Shown in pieces: positions 15,510-25,506 of a DNA stretch of 64,000 nucleotides. A program made the position numbers and the translations under genes. The notes below the pieces were generated by a model. The model searched no databases, was not told where the DNA came from, and worked only from the letters and a program-made list of their open reading frames with translations. Source of the stretch: Rossellomorea vietnamensis (GTDB lineage Bacteria; Bacillota; Bacilli; Bacillales; Bacillaceae_B); NCBI RefSeq assembly GCF_001305855.1, contig NZ_LIXZ01000015.1:26933-90932 (forward strand), given 5' to 3'. Each line of letters starts with the position of its first letter. Positions within the stretch are counted from its first letter, which is position 1.

Positions 15510-16271
15510 CTATTTTATGATTACTCCCTGAAAATCCTCGTCGACTGCAGCTCTGTTCTGCACTTTTGCACGGAGATCCTGAATAAATGGCTCCGCATCC
15601 TCCATATAAATCAACGCCTTCTTCACCAATTTCCTCTGCCCGAAACACCCTCTCGCCTCTATCGGTTCCTTGAAGATGATTTCATACCTCAACTCATCGA
15701 TCATCCCGAAGACGCGGGTGAACACCCTAGGCAGCATGGCGACATGAAACACATTTTTCTCGTGGATGATGCCCCCGCTTTTTGCATATTGGGTTCTGGC
15801 CGGCTGTATGGCCGAAACATCCTCTATGTTAAAACAAAGAGACCTCCGCACTCCGATTTTCATCTCTACCTGGTTTTCCTTGAACGCAATCGGAGAGTTC
15901 CGGACAAGATTATAGTCCCCGAGCATATAAAGAATGCTGTAGACATGCAGTACGACAAGGATATCCGCCCGGAGTGGATCCACGTCTTTTAAATAGTAAT
16001 GAAACGCGAACGCTTCGATCACCTGTTCATGAAGAAGCGCGATGAACAGCCAGAAATAGTTGGAGCCTTTATGATAAGCATACGTTCCTTCACTCGGCTT
16101 CACCTTCCATCTGAACAGGGCATAGTAGAAGACGATCGCTTCTTTCTTTAAAATCGTGACCAAGGGATTTTCCTCCATGTGGCCTCTTCTATATTTTATA
16201 AAAAGAATAATGGCACCGATGTCCGCCAGTACAATCAGGATAACGAGTGAGATGATCAGTTGAGTGTCCAT
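15510..16271 (-). CDS. membrane-anchored protein of unknown function
   Basis: 253 residues behind GGAGGAAG. An N-terminal helix (about 4-26, LIISLVILIVLADIGAIILF) and further hydrophobic stretches near 45-55, 70-95 and 103-118 suggest four membrane segments. The C-terminal half is soluble and beta-rich (VFHVAMLPRVFTRVFG) and may face the cytoplasm. I recognise no family. Flanked by a terminator on one side and a non-coding gap on the other, so probably monocistronic. Confidence 0.6.
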   Translation of the reverse strand: MDTQLIISLVILIVLADIGAIILFIKYRRGHMEENPLVTILKKEAIVFYYALFRWKVKPSEGTYAYHKGSNYFWLFIALLHEQVIEAFAFHYYLKDVDPLRADILVVLHVYSILYMLGDYNLVRNSPIAFKENQVEMKIGVRRSLCFNIEDVSAIQPARTQYAKSGGIIHEKNVFHVAMLPRVFTRVFGMIDELRYEIIFKEPIEARGCFGQRKLVKKALIYMEDAEPFIQDLRAKVQNRAAVDEDFQGVIIK

Positions 16272-16639
16272 GGTCTTCCTCCTTTATCCAACCAAAATCC
16301 ATATATACCCTTTTATGGAATTATCATCTTAAATGTAAGGTATCCTTTGTAGGATGTATAGGGTTATTTACCGTTTTTTCTTAATAGACAAGGGATTGTG
16401 ACGGAATGGTTAATAAATGGAAATCACGGTTGACTGGGGAGGAGTTTTTTGAAGGTGAGGACGTGGCTTGTTATAAACGTACCAAAGCCAGGTGGACAGC
16501 ATAGCCGGTTCACCTGGCTTTGGTTAGGATATATCCTCTTTTTCTATTAAATATGGATGATAAATCTATGAAACAGTCAAATTCAGACTGAACGGGGTCT
16601 TAATAGAGGGTGCCAGCTACGTCTATAAGCTAACCTCCC
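16272..16639. other. non-coding gap with a long hairpin
   Basis: I see no gene. It contains a perfect 14-bp inverted repeat, ACCAAAGCCAGGTG (16481-16494) with CACCTGGCTTTGGT (16511-16524), and right after it the 12-bp palindrome AGGATATATCCT (16526-16537). No tight T-run follows the stem. Confidence 0.6.
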
Positions 16640-18235
<1,596 letters not shown>

Positions 18236-18291
18236 ACATAACCTCCTCAGCACGTCCTTTAATGTAAATGCAGTCATCTAAGTATAGTTTC

Positions 18292-18321
18292 AATATACTA
18301 GGTTTTTGTTGTATTTACAAC
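18292..18321 (-). promoter_or_regulatory. promoter and palindromic operator of the marR-paiAB operon
   Basis: Minus strand: -35 TTGTAA (18315-18320), 17-bp spacer, -10 TATATT (18292-18297). The perfect inverted repeat GTTGTA-TT-TACAAC (18308-18321) covers the -35 box, a usual position for MarR autorepression. Confidence 0.65.
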
Positions 18322-18364
18322 ATAATACCCTCTTACATAAAGCGCAGCATGGAGACGGCTTGTT

Positions 18365-18401
18365 CTTCTGAAGAAACACTGACTGTCTGTTTCTTCAGAA
18401 G
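18365..18401. other. 14-bp perfect inverted repeat
   Basis: CTTCTGAAGAAACA and TGTTTCTTCAGAAG around a 9-nt loop, between divergent genes, with no T-run. A degenerate type A remnant (AGCATGGAGACGG) lies just to its left. Confidence 0.6.
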
Positions 18402-18510
18402 CATTTCCAACCATCCATAATCCACCTATCAAAAACCACCCAACGGACCTGTCCCCCCGGTCCCCCATATGCTATAGTATCCTAGTATCAATCAAGAACG
18501 GAGTGAGCAT

Positions 18511-19344
18511 ATGAATTCAACAACGAAAGAAATCACACTGATTATTATCGGCTCCTTATTCTTCGCCCTTGGGGTCAATTTGTTCGCGATTCCGAATGAG
18601 CTTGGGGAAGGCGGCGTGACGGGGATTTCGATGATCCTTTACTATGTATTCGATTGGTCGCCGGGTATCACGAACTTCGCCATGAACGGGGTTCTGCTCG
18701 CCATCGGATATAAGGTTTTAAATAAACGGGTAACATGGTACACCATGCTTGCCATCTTCTTTACCTCCCTCTTCATTCAATTGACGGAAGGAATGGGGGA
18801 CTCGGTCGACATCATGCTCGGTACCGTATTTGCCGGGGTGTTCATCGGGATCGGACTCGGCCTTGTCCTGCGTTCAGGCGGGACGACGGGTGGATCCACG
18901 ATTGTGGCCCGCATGCTGAACCAGCGATTCGGATGGGGCGTCAGTACGAGTATGTTCGTGTTCGACATCATTGTCGTCCTCAGTTCCATGTTCGTCATCG
19001 GAATTGAAAACACGATGTACACCGGAATTTCCATCTATATCAGCACGAAGATCCTCGATTACCTGATCGATGGATTCGATACACGGAAGGCGGTCACGAT
19101 CATCTCCCAGGATACCGATGCCATCGCCGAGAAAGTCAGCGCCAAAATGGATCGCGGCGTCACCCTCATCAACGCAAGAGGTCACTATTCCAAAGCGTCG
19201 AAAGATATCTTATACGTCGTCATCAACAAGCAGGAGCTCTTCCTCCTCAAGAAAATGATCCAGCAGATCGACGAGAAAGCATTTGTGGTCGTTCATGATG
19301 TGCGGGATGTATTCGGGGAAGGATTTACGTTTCCGAAGACGTAA
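18511..19344 (+). CDS. YitT-family membrane protein
   Basis: 277 residues: five or six membrane helices in the first ~165 residues with the family signatures NLFAIPNELGEGGVTGIS and LRSGGTTGGSTIVARMLN, then a soluble DUF2179 domain (about 190-277, AVTIISQDTDAIAEKVSAKM, VVVHDVRDVFGEGF). Several paralogues exist in every Bacillus (YitT, YpjC, YvjA and others); the transported substrate is not established. The start follows ACGGAGTGAGC. Its TAA stop lies inside the left edge of a type A repeat. Confidence 0.9.
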   Translation: MNSTTKEITLIIIGSLFFALGVNLFAIPNELGEGGVTGISMILYYVFDWSPGITNFAMNGVLLAIGYKVLNKRVTWYTMLAIFFTSLFIQLTEGMGDSVDIMLGTVFAGVFIGIGLGLVLRSGGTTGGSTIVARMLNQRFGWGVSTSMFVFDIIVVLSSMFVIGIENTMYTGISIYISTKILDYLIDGFDTRKAVTIISQDTDAIAEKVSAKMDRGVTLINARGHYSKASKDILYVVINKQELFLLKKMIQQIDEKAFVVVHDVRDVFGEGFTFPKT

Positions 19345-19426
19345 GCATGGGGACGGTTCTCGTGCTTCCTTTTTTACCAAAGGGACAGGTTTCTTGGCTC
19401 ATTTAGAGCCGGGAGACCTGTCTCTC
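19342..19426. repeat. type A + type B repeat pair
   Basis: 19342-19368 is a type A unit (GGGGACGGTTCTCGTGC). 19381-19426 is a type B hairpin: AGGGACAGGT...GGCTC pairs with GAGCC...ACCTGTCTCT. The same A-then-B order recurs, decayed, at 21323-21410. Confidence 0.8.
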
Positions 19427-19468
19427 TTTTAATCTCTGCAAACATTCGTTTAGATGATACCCGCCACC

Positions 19469-20497
19469 TTACCTTCTCCCATCCATCTCCTCATACGTCC
19501 TCCCCGCAACCTCCACCTCATACCCCACTTCAAACTGCCCCTTCAGCAACCGCAAACCATTCTCCCGGTCTTCAACATTCCCTTCTTCATCCAATAACTG
19601 CATGCCATATGAAGCGATATCCGCCACAACCCGCTCATTCCGGTAATAAGCGAGAAGGACCGGATCCACTTCCACTTCTCCATAACCCTTGTAGAAAAGA
19701 TCAATATGCTCTGGAAGTTCATCCTTGAAGCACAATCCCAAGCCCACACCCGGGAACATCAAATCCCTTTCAACAGGGGCCATAACTGGATCGTCCCAAT
19801 CGACGATGAAAAGTTTTGAATCCTCATCGATCATCACATTCCCGGGATGGATATCCCCGTGGCACAGTACAAACCCACTTTTATCACGATCCTGCAGCCC
19901 TTGTCCAAGCTCCTCGGTCCGCTCCACCAGTGTCAGGATGTCCCTACGCTTTCTTTTCCAAAAATCGATGAGCTTCTGTGCCACTCCGTCACGGGACAGG
20001 TCTGAATCCATCTCCCGGTCGAGTTCCCTGACTTTCCCACACCAAGGACCGGAGAAATCTTCTTGACTCAACTGGTGTTGAAGTTCACGAGGTATCCCTG
20101 CAGAATGAATGGATTTCAGGATCTGCCCAAAACGAATCGACTGTTGCTCGCTTAACGGCGATTCGAAACCCGTTCGTCCGTCTACGAATGGCGAGAGTAT
20201 ACAGTGGTATCCTTCATGATGCACCGCCAGCTCATGACTAGATGTCTGGATCGGCGGTATGACCGCGTCGATCCCTTGAGTGGAGAGGAAATGAATGATT
20301 CTGATTCCCGTGTCATCAAAGGAACCGTGGACCATTTTCAGAAAATAGACTTCTCCACTCCATCCTGCTACACGATAGACTGCCGCTTTCGGATCATGTC
20401 CGATGGGCAGAAACGTTACTTCTTTCGCATCTATATTAAAATATTCTTTTAATGCACCGATGATTTTTTCCTGGTTGAACTCAGGTCGTGTTAACAT
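19469..20497 (-). CDS. APH-family phosphotransferase
   Basis: 342 residues with the aminoglycoside phosphotransferase/choline kinase fold. The Brenner motif is FVLCHGDIHPGNVMIDED (catalytic Asp in HGD), followed by the Mg-binding DWDDP. The N-lobe Lys is probably in VYFLKMVHG. These kinases phosphorylate aminoglycosides, macrolides, sugars or amino alcohols; nothing identifies the substrate, so a resistance role should not be assumed. Monocistronic, starting after GGGGAAACGG. Confidence 0.82.
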   Translation of the reverse strand: MLTRPEFNQEKIIGALKEYFNIDAKEVTFLPIGHDPKAAVYRVAGWSGEVYFLKMVHGSFDDTGIRIIHFLSTQGIDAVIPPIQTSSHELAVHHEGYHCILSPFVDGRTGFESPLSEQQSIRFGQILKSIHSAGIPRELQHQLSQEDFSGPWCGKVRELDREMDSDLSRDGVAQKLIDFWKRKRRDILTLVERTEELGQGLQDRDKSGFVLCHGDIHPGNVMIDEDSKLFIVDWDDPVMAPVERDLMFPGVGLGLCFKDELPEHIDLFYKGYGEVEVDPVLLAYYRNERVVADIASYGMQLLDEEGNVEDRENGLRLLKGQFEVGYEVEVAGRTYEEMDGRR

Positions 20498-20523
20498 ACA
20501 TCCGTTTCCCCTTTCAAATGCAA

Positions 20524-20582
20524 CAGAGGGACAGGTACCGTGGCACGGAGTCTCAAAATGAGCCGCGGGACCTGTCCCTCTG
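20524..20582. repeat. type B hairpin repeat
   Basis: CAGAGGGACAGGT and ACCTGTCCCTCTG form a perfect 13-bp outer stem around an imperfect inner stem (CGTGGC/GCCGCG). It ends 3 bp from the RidA-family stop codon. Confidence 0.85.
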
Positions 20583-20585
20583 GTT

Positions 20586-20993
20586 TTATACGGTCCTTAT
20601 TGCAGCAACCGCCTCGATTTCCACCAATTGATGTGTGTATCCGAGCACCGTCACTCCAGATAATGTACTGGGAACGTCGTGATCCCCAAACTCTTTTCTT
20701 ATCGCCTCCCAAGCCGTCACTAAATCGGACTGATCATGAGACGCTACAAGGACACGGGTGTAGACGACGTCCTTCAAGGAGGCACCGCTCTCTTTCAGAA
20801 CTTCCTTCATATTCTCCACACACAGCTTGGCTTGGAGTTCGTAATCCTGTGGATGAGGTACTTCCCCTTCTTCATTCAGAGGACAGGCTCCGGCTAAAAA
20901 AAGGAGGTCCATGTCTGAAGGTACTAGTGATGCGTAGGCATAATCAACATGGGCTAAGTGCGTTGATCGGATAAAAGATATTTTATTGGTCAT
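20586..20993 (-). CDS. RidA/YjgF-family protein lacking the canonical Arg
   Basis: 135 residues from ATG 20993 (MTNKISFIR; GGGAGGA upstream). The chorismate-mutase-like trimer fold is clear: LLFLAGACPLNEEGEV, KLCVENMKEVLKESGASLKDV, and the ending LVEIEAVAAI. Enamine/imine deaminases carry Arg in the P-A-R motif; here the segment is VPSTLSGVTVLG, so that Arg is absent. It probably belongs to a RidA subgroup without the canonical deaminase activity. Confidence 0.85.
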   Translation of the reverse strand: MTNKISFIRSTHLAHVDYAYASLVPSDMDLLFLAGACPLNEEGEVPHPQDYELQAKLCVENMKEVLKESGASLKDVVYTRVLVASHDQSDLVTAWEAIRKEFGDHDVPSTLSGVTVLGYTHQLVEIEAVAAIRTV

Positions 20994-21008
20994 GTTGGTT
21001 CCTCCCAT

Positions 21009-21630
21009 TCATGTCGGACCTGTTCCACCTTTCCCTTCTCCGCAGTTCCATGTGGAAAGGGGAAAATCCCATTGGTTTCTTACTAGTAGAGTTCTACATG
21101 GGAGGATGAATTCCTTGTTTTGTACTTAAGTCAGCATGGGGCAGCTCTTGAAGCATCCCCTCCTCACACCGCCCCTATCTCAGTCAGAATCTGAATGAAA
21201 TGTGTATTGGGGCCTCTCGCCTGCAGTAGTCCTGAAGACAGAAAAAAAGTGAGCTAGAGATCAAATATGACGAAAAAAAAGACATGAACCACTGTGTCAG
21301 TGATCCATGTCCAAGGCGTCAATAAGCATGGGGACTGTTCTCGTGCTCCCTTTTATACCAGAGGGACTGGTCCCTTGGTTCAATTAGAGCCCGGGTGACT
21401 TTCCCTTTGGCTTTTCGTTGTATCAATCCTTACCATTTATACCCTCTCTCATGTAGAAAGTGATGGATTTTCTTCTATAAACACTTAAAAATAACCCCAC
21501 AACAATAAAAGTCTACACAATAGGAAATAGTTGTAAATAAAACAAGTTTTTAATAGAATAGACTTATATTACGTACATACCTTTTATTATAAGTGGTTTT
21601 GGGTAATCCTTGTGATAAGGGGGTGTAACG
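21009..21630. other. 622-bp gap with decayed repeats and an orphan terminator
   Basis: I see no convincing gene. It holds a faint type A remnant near 21132-21158, a decayed A+B pair (21323-21410), and a hairpin at 21281-21311 (GACATGAACCACTG with CAGTGATCCATGTC) whose T-run, eight Ts, lies on the minus-strand side although no minus-strand gene precedes it for about 1 kb. An AT-rich stretch from 21520 probably contains the promoter of the toxin-antitoxin remnant. Confidence 0.6.
21323..21410. repeat. decayed type A + type B pair
   Basis: Same order and spacing as 19342-19426: GGGGACTGTTCTCGTGC (A, one change in the core), then GAGGGACTGG...GAGCCC...CCCTTT (B, several changes). Divergence shows this copy is older or unconstrained. 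Confidence 0.7.
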
Positions 21631-21798
21631 ATGAATAAGGAGGATGATCAGATTATGGCACCGCAAGCTCCAGTGCTTGATTCAGAAAAGGAACTTCCAT
21701 TCGAAGAACAATTAAAACTCTTATCAAAGTCCATCGGAACCATCGATATTGGTGAAAATTCAGATCAAATCTGCCGGGAAGTCAGAGGAAAAGAATGA
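21631..21798 (+). CDS. small antitoxin-like protein
   Basis: 55 residues from ATG 21631 behind AAGGGGGTG. It is acidic (MNKEDDQIMAPQAPVLDSEK, then LPFEEQLKLLSKSIGTIDIG) with one amphipathic helix and no obvious HTH or ribbon-helix-helix. Its TGA overlaps the ATG of the following PIN-domain remnant, the usual order and coupling of antitoxin then toxin. The antitoxin role is inferred from this arrangement only. Confidence 0.6.
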   Translation: MNKEDDQIMAPQAPVLDSEKELPFEEQLKLLSKSIGTIDIGENSDQICREVRGKE

Positions 21799-22332
21799 TG
21801 ATAACTATTCAATACCTTGAGAACTATTGCATCCCTGGAAAAGATTATTCTGAGGATGCTTTTTTCTTGGATACCAACTATCTCATCGCCTTTATTAACT
21901 CTTCCCACCCCCACCATCACTCCACCGTTATACATACCATGTTTTTAATCCAACAGAAGGCGCGACTTTATATTAATGAAACTGTACTATCTGAAGCAAT
22001 TGATGTTTTAGCAAGAGGTTTTTATGCAGAAGATAAATATCAAGAAATCCATTCCTCTCCAATCAAATGACGCGTTCATCGCTGCGTCTGCGTCAAACCA
22101 ATCTGCAAGTCTACTAACCTTTGATAAAGATTTTATGAAAACAACAATCATCGACTCTATTCAGGGACCCGTATTAAACGTCTACTCAGTGAAAATGAAA
22201 AATAACGATTTATTTGGATCGGAGTCTCAAAAACTGATAGAACACCTTGATGGCAGCCTAAAACACATCATCGAGAAAGTTGTTGGCGGGCCTGGGCAAT
22301 TTGAAGAAAAGTTTGGTATCAGTAATGATTAA
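21795..22332 (+). pseudogene. frameshifted PIN-domain toxin
   Basis: The first frame (21795-22070) carries the PIN N-terminus: Asp26 in FFLDTNYLIAFINSSHPHH and Glu67 in INETVLSEAIDVLAR. The second frame (+1, read from about 22024 to 22332) carries the later half, NDAFIAASASNQSASLLTFDKDF, with the third and fourth acids. They would join near 22060-22070 by a one-base shift, but the Glu-to-Asp distance is then about 20 residues short of normal PIN domains, so a small deletion is also likely. The toxin is probably inactive. Confidence 0.7.
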
Positions 22333-22333
22333 A

Positions 22334-22362
22334 AAAGGAAGTGAACCACTTCCCTTTTCATT
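22334..22362. terminator. Rho-independent terminator
   Basis: GGAAGTG pairs with CACTTCC, A-run before and CTTTT after; it lies between convergent genes and can serve both strands. Confidence 0.75.
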
Positions 22363-22368
22363 AATATC

Positions 22369-23076
22369 CTAACACCTCACATACTTCCGCTTAAACCCGA
22401 TCCGTCCCTTCTCCACCTGCTTAAGAATATCATCGGCAGACTTCAGGACACTGTTCTTCTTCCCTTCCCGCACCATCTCGACCGGCCCGATTTCCTTTGC
22501 CGTCTGTAGAGCGGTTTCATGAAGGGGAACATAGGAAACGCCGACTGTCGTGACGAAATTACTCATCGCCGATTTCGTCCGTTCAGGTGCATCGTGGATC
22601 GTATCTTTCACTTTCCGGAGCATTCCCCTAAGCTTCTCTTCGGAAAACTCTTCGTCCTTACGGTTCCCGAGGAGCCAGCAATAGCAGCTCCAGCCCGCTG
22701 ACATTTTCAATTCTTCCCCGCTCTCGATCCACTTATCGGCGACATCTTGCGCGATATCGGCTTCTGCCAAGGTGACCGACACCACGTTATCGGACAGCAT
22801 GTAGAAATACGCCCCTTCGATCCAGCGGTCAAAGTCCGCTTCGGTCATCGCTTTCGGGTCTGCGATGACGCCGGCAAAGTACATGGCATCATAATTTCCG
22901 GTAGCGTATAACTCCTCCGCCAGGGCCTGATCTTTCTTGATTTCCTTCGCCATCGGCTTCATGGCACCCGTCGCGACGCCAAATACCGGCTCACGGGCAC
23001 CATTCGATACGTACATTTTCTTCATTCGTTCTTTACCGAGTGCTTCAAGTTCCTTCATGACAGTTTCCAGATCCAT
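22369..23076 (-). CDS. DNA alkylation repair-like (AlkD/HEAT) protein
   Basis: 235 residues from ATG 23076 (MDLETVMKELEALG; GGAAGTG upstream). All-helical HEAT-like repeats of the AlkD family: FGVATGAMKPMAKEIKKDQ, LAEELYATGNYDAMYFAGVI, then DNVVSVTLAEADIA and WSCYCWLLGNRKDEEF. The tail KKNSVLKSADDILKQVEKGRIGFKRKYVRC is shared by close relatives. The AlkD catalytic residues cannot be placed confidently, so glycosylase activity is not assured. Confidence 0.8.
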   Translation of the reverse strand: MDLETVMKELEALGKERMKKMYVSNGAREPVFGVATGAMKPMAKEIKKDQALAEELYATGNYDAMYFAGVIADPKAMTEADFDRWIEGAYFYMLSDNVVSVTLAEADIAQDVADKWIESGEELKMSAGWSCYCWLLGNRKDEEFSEEKLRGMLRKVKDTIHDAPERTKSAMSNFVTTVGVSYVPLHETALQTAKEIGPVEMVREGKKNSVLKSADDILKQVEKGRIGFKRKYVRC

Positions 23077-23160
23077 TCTATCCACTTCCTTTATTTTATC
23101 CATCTGTTATGTTTTCTCTTTAAATCCTGCTGTCCCTCTTATTTTCACATAAAAGAACCC

Positions 23161-24261
23161 CTATCCCCTTGTCTTTTTCCTATTTTTCAAAAAGGCAACC
23201 AGAAGGAGGAAAATCGGGATGACCACAAGGAGAGGGATATGTAAGACATACATGGCCACCTTCAGTCCTTCATGGATATGTTCCTGGAAGTTGCTCGCAA
23301 TCGAGATCGACATAAATAGTACGATCAGGCCCAGGGGATAGGTCAGGCGTGAAGGCGATTGAACCTTGAATAAGCTGGCCGATCCGATAACAGCAGCATA
23401 AAATAACACGCTGATCTTCACAAAGATACCGATCACTAAAGCAAGCATAAAAAATACATCCAGACGCTCCAAAAAATTGGCTACTTGGATGGTCTGAACC
23501 GTACTAAGAAGGGGGAATTGCGAACGTGCCGTCAGCCCCACACCAAGCACACTGATATTAATGACCATCGTAAGGATCAAATTGATTCCACTTAACCCAG
23601 CGGCACAAAACATGGTCAGCTTTGCTTTCTTCGGGTTATTCAAATACGGCAAAATCATCGTGATGACAATCGCTTCTGCAAACGGAAAATATAGGGTTTG
23701 AGTCACCACCACTTTCAGGACGGGTACGATTCCTTCTTCCAGGACCGGCTGCAGGTTCGTAAAATCGATGAGACCGGAGACGACAATCAAGATAAATCCA
23801 ACGACCGAAAGGAGAAACATGAGCATGAAGAGCAGTTCACCTGATCGGGCGATGACCTCGATTCCTTTTCGCACGGAATAAATGATGATGAGCATTAACA
23901 GGGCATTGGCGATGAATAAGGGCGTTTCCGGGTAGGCGAAGGTTAACAGCATCTCACCAAAATCACGCAGAACCCTTGAAGCATCATACATAAAGTAAAA
24001 AAGATAAAGGAAAGCAAGAACGTTTCCAGCTACTTTCCCCACAATCTTCTGCATGTACTCGGTCGGCAGAAGATCAGGATAATACCAATAAAGTTTATGA
24101 TATACGAGTAACAGAACGAAGCTGAACACCATTCCAATAAGAATGGCGATCCAGGCGTCTTGTTTCGCATCTATTGCAAGAGGGACTAGTAATGCACTCC
24201 CGAGTTCAAACAGAACCATTAAGACAAAGAGCTGAATGGCACTTATTTTGGCCTTCTCCAC
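23161..24261 (-). CDS. germinant receptor B subunit (GerAB/GerKB family)
   Basis: 366 residues with about ten membrane helices of the APC-type transporter fold (AIQLFVLMVLFELGSALLVP, YMQKIVGKVAGNVLAFLYLFYF). Begins at GTG 24261 behind AGGAGGG. The B subunit sits in the inner spore membrane and is thought to bind the germinant. It is the third gene of the operon, the A-C-B order also found in gerK. The germinant specificity cannot be read. Confidence 0.92.
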   Translation of the reverse strand: MEKAKISAIQLFVLMVLFELGSALLVPLAIDAKQDAWIAILIGMVFSFVLLLVYHKLYWYYPDLLPTEYMQKIVGKVAGNVLAFLYLFYFMYDASRVLRDFGEMLLTFAYPETPLFIANALLMLIIIYSVRKGIEVIARSGELLFMLMFLLSVVGFILIVVSGLIDFTNLQPVLEEGIVPVLKVVVTQTLYFPFAEAIVITMILPYLNNPKKAKLTMFCAAGLSGINLILTMVINISVLGVGLTARSQFPLLSTVQTIQVANFLERLDVFFMLALVIGIFVKISVLFYAAVIGSASLFKVQSPSRLTYPLGLIVLFMSISIASNFQEHIHEGLKVAMYVLHIPLLVVIPIFLLLVAFLKNRKKTRG

Positions 24262-24282
24262 TTTACGGGTCCCTCCTTTTCC

Positions 24283-25506
24283 TCACTCTTCTTCTAAACT
24301 TGAAAGAAACGATTTATTTCGCAGGCCGGCACGACGGATGTACGCTTCCACCGTAATATCCACCTTCAATTCCGGAAAATACACTTCGTTCCACATCGAT
24401 TTCAGTTTCGTCCAATCCTCTGGTCTTGAACGCCGGACGGCTTCGTCAAAACCAAAGATATCGGCTTTATTCGTTTGAGCCTGTTCAATCGCTTTTTTGA
24501 TTTCCTTCTTGATCTCTTTCTCCACCTTTTTTTCCATCTGTGCAATCACCTTAACCTCTGTGATATCGACAGGTACCTCCATTTCCCCTATGCTCCCCTC
24601 CACCTTTGTATGAATGGACACATGGGGTTGCCCGTTCTTCACTTGCCCGGACACGCTTGTTTTCTGACGGGTCGTTTGATAGGCGATGGCTTCTTTCTTC
24701 CCTTTCCAATCAATGTTGATGTCTGTACCTTGGATTTCATCCCTGATCCATACGGTTCCCCTGGCCTCCTTGCCATACGCCCAATCCACCAGTTTGCCTC
24801 CTCTTAAGATGGCAATTCCACTGGCTTCAAGGGTGGATACAGGCTCACTTTCCTGGATATTCTCCAGCTGGCTGGCATGTTTGGAATTTCCGACAAGACG
24901 AAATCCCGATACCACGGTTGCTCCATCAGATGATTGCAGCCCCCTCATCACATCCTGGATTGACGTCTTCAGGCTCTGCCCCCATTTCTTTTGTGAGAAT
25001 TCCAATGTTTTCAACACTTTATTCGCTGGAATCTTATCAACCGGGGTTAACGTTTTGATCAGAGCTTCTGCCGTTGACTGATTCGCAATCACCATGGTGG
25101 TCGTGATCCGGAATTCAGGATCCCTGTCAATGGCATCGATCAATATCGCGACCCCTTCTTCCCTTGCCAGACTTTCCCCGACGACCACCAGATTGGCATG
25201 AGCATAATACAATCGTCTGGAAATCTTGCTTGAAGCACGCCTGCTTGCTTCTACTAAATTATTACCGGTAGCAGAATAAATCGTAACCGGAGGGCTCTGA
25301 GTACCCCCGCCACCCCCGCGCATTCCGCCAGCCACGTTTCCGGGATTGATGATTTGAAGGGTCAGGGCATACTTTCCCTCTTCCGTTTTATCGATCCCTA
25401 TGGCTGCCACGATGGCAAGATCGGTTAACTCTTTCTTGCTCCAACAACCGGAAAGCAAGACGGTTATAGACACTGTGATGAAGAGAAAAGCCACTTTACG
25501 ATTCAC
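24283..25506 (-). CDS. germinant receptor C subunit lipoprotein (GerAC family)
   Basis: 407 residues if started at GTG 25506 (AGAGGGTG upstream; gives a normal signal NRKVAFLFITVSITVLLSGC with lipobox LSGC). An ATG 21 nt further upstream is possible. Ger(x)C features: CWSKKELTDLAIVAAIGIDK, RLYYAHANLVVVGESLA, and a C-terminal domain ending FPELKVDITVEAYIRRAGL. A glycine run (GGMRGGGGG) lies in the first domain. It overlaps the end of the A-subunit gene by 11 nt. Confidence 0.9.
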   Translation of the reverse strand: MNRKVAFLFITVSITVLLSGCWSKKELTDLAIVAAIGIDKTEEGKYALTLQIINPGNVAGGMRGGGGGTQSPPVTIYSATGNNLVEASRRASSKISRRLYYAHANLVVVGESLAREEGVAILIDAIDRDPEFRITTTMVIANQSTAEALIKTLTPVDKIPANKVLKTLEFSQKKWGQSLKTSIQDVMRGLQSSDGATVVSGFRLVGNSKHASQLENIQESEPVSTLEASGIAILRGGKLVDWAYGKEARGTVWIRDEIQGTDINIDWKGKKEAIAYQTTRQKTSVSGQVKNGQPHVSIHTKVEGSIGEMEVPVDITEVKVIAQMEKKVEKEIKKEIKKAIEQAQTNKADIFGFDEAVRRSRPEDWTKLKSMWNEVYFPELKVDITVEAYIRRAGLRNKSFLSSLEEE

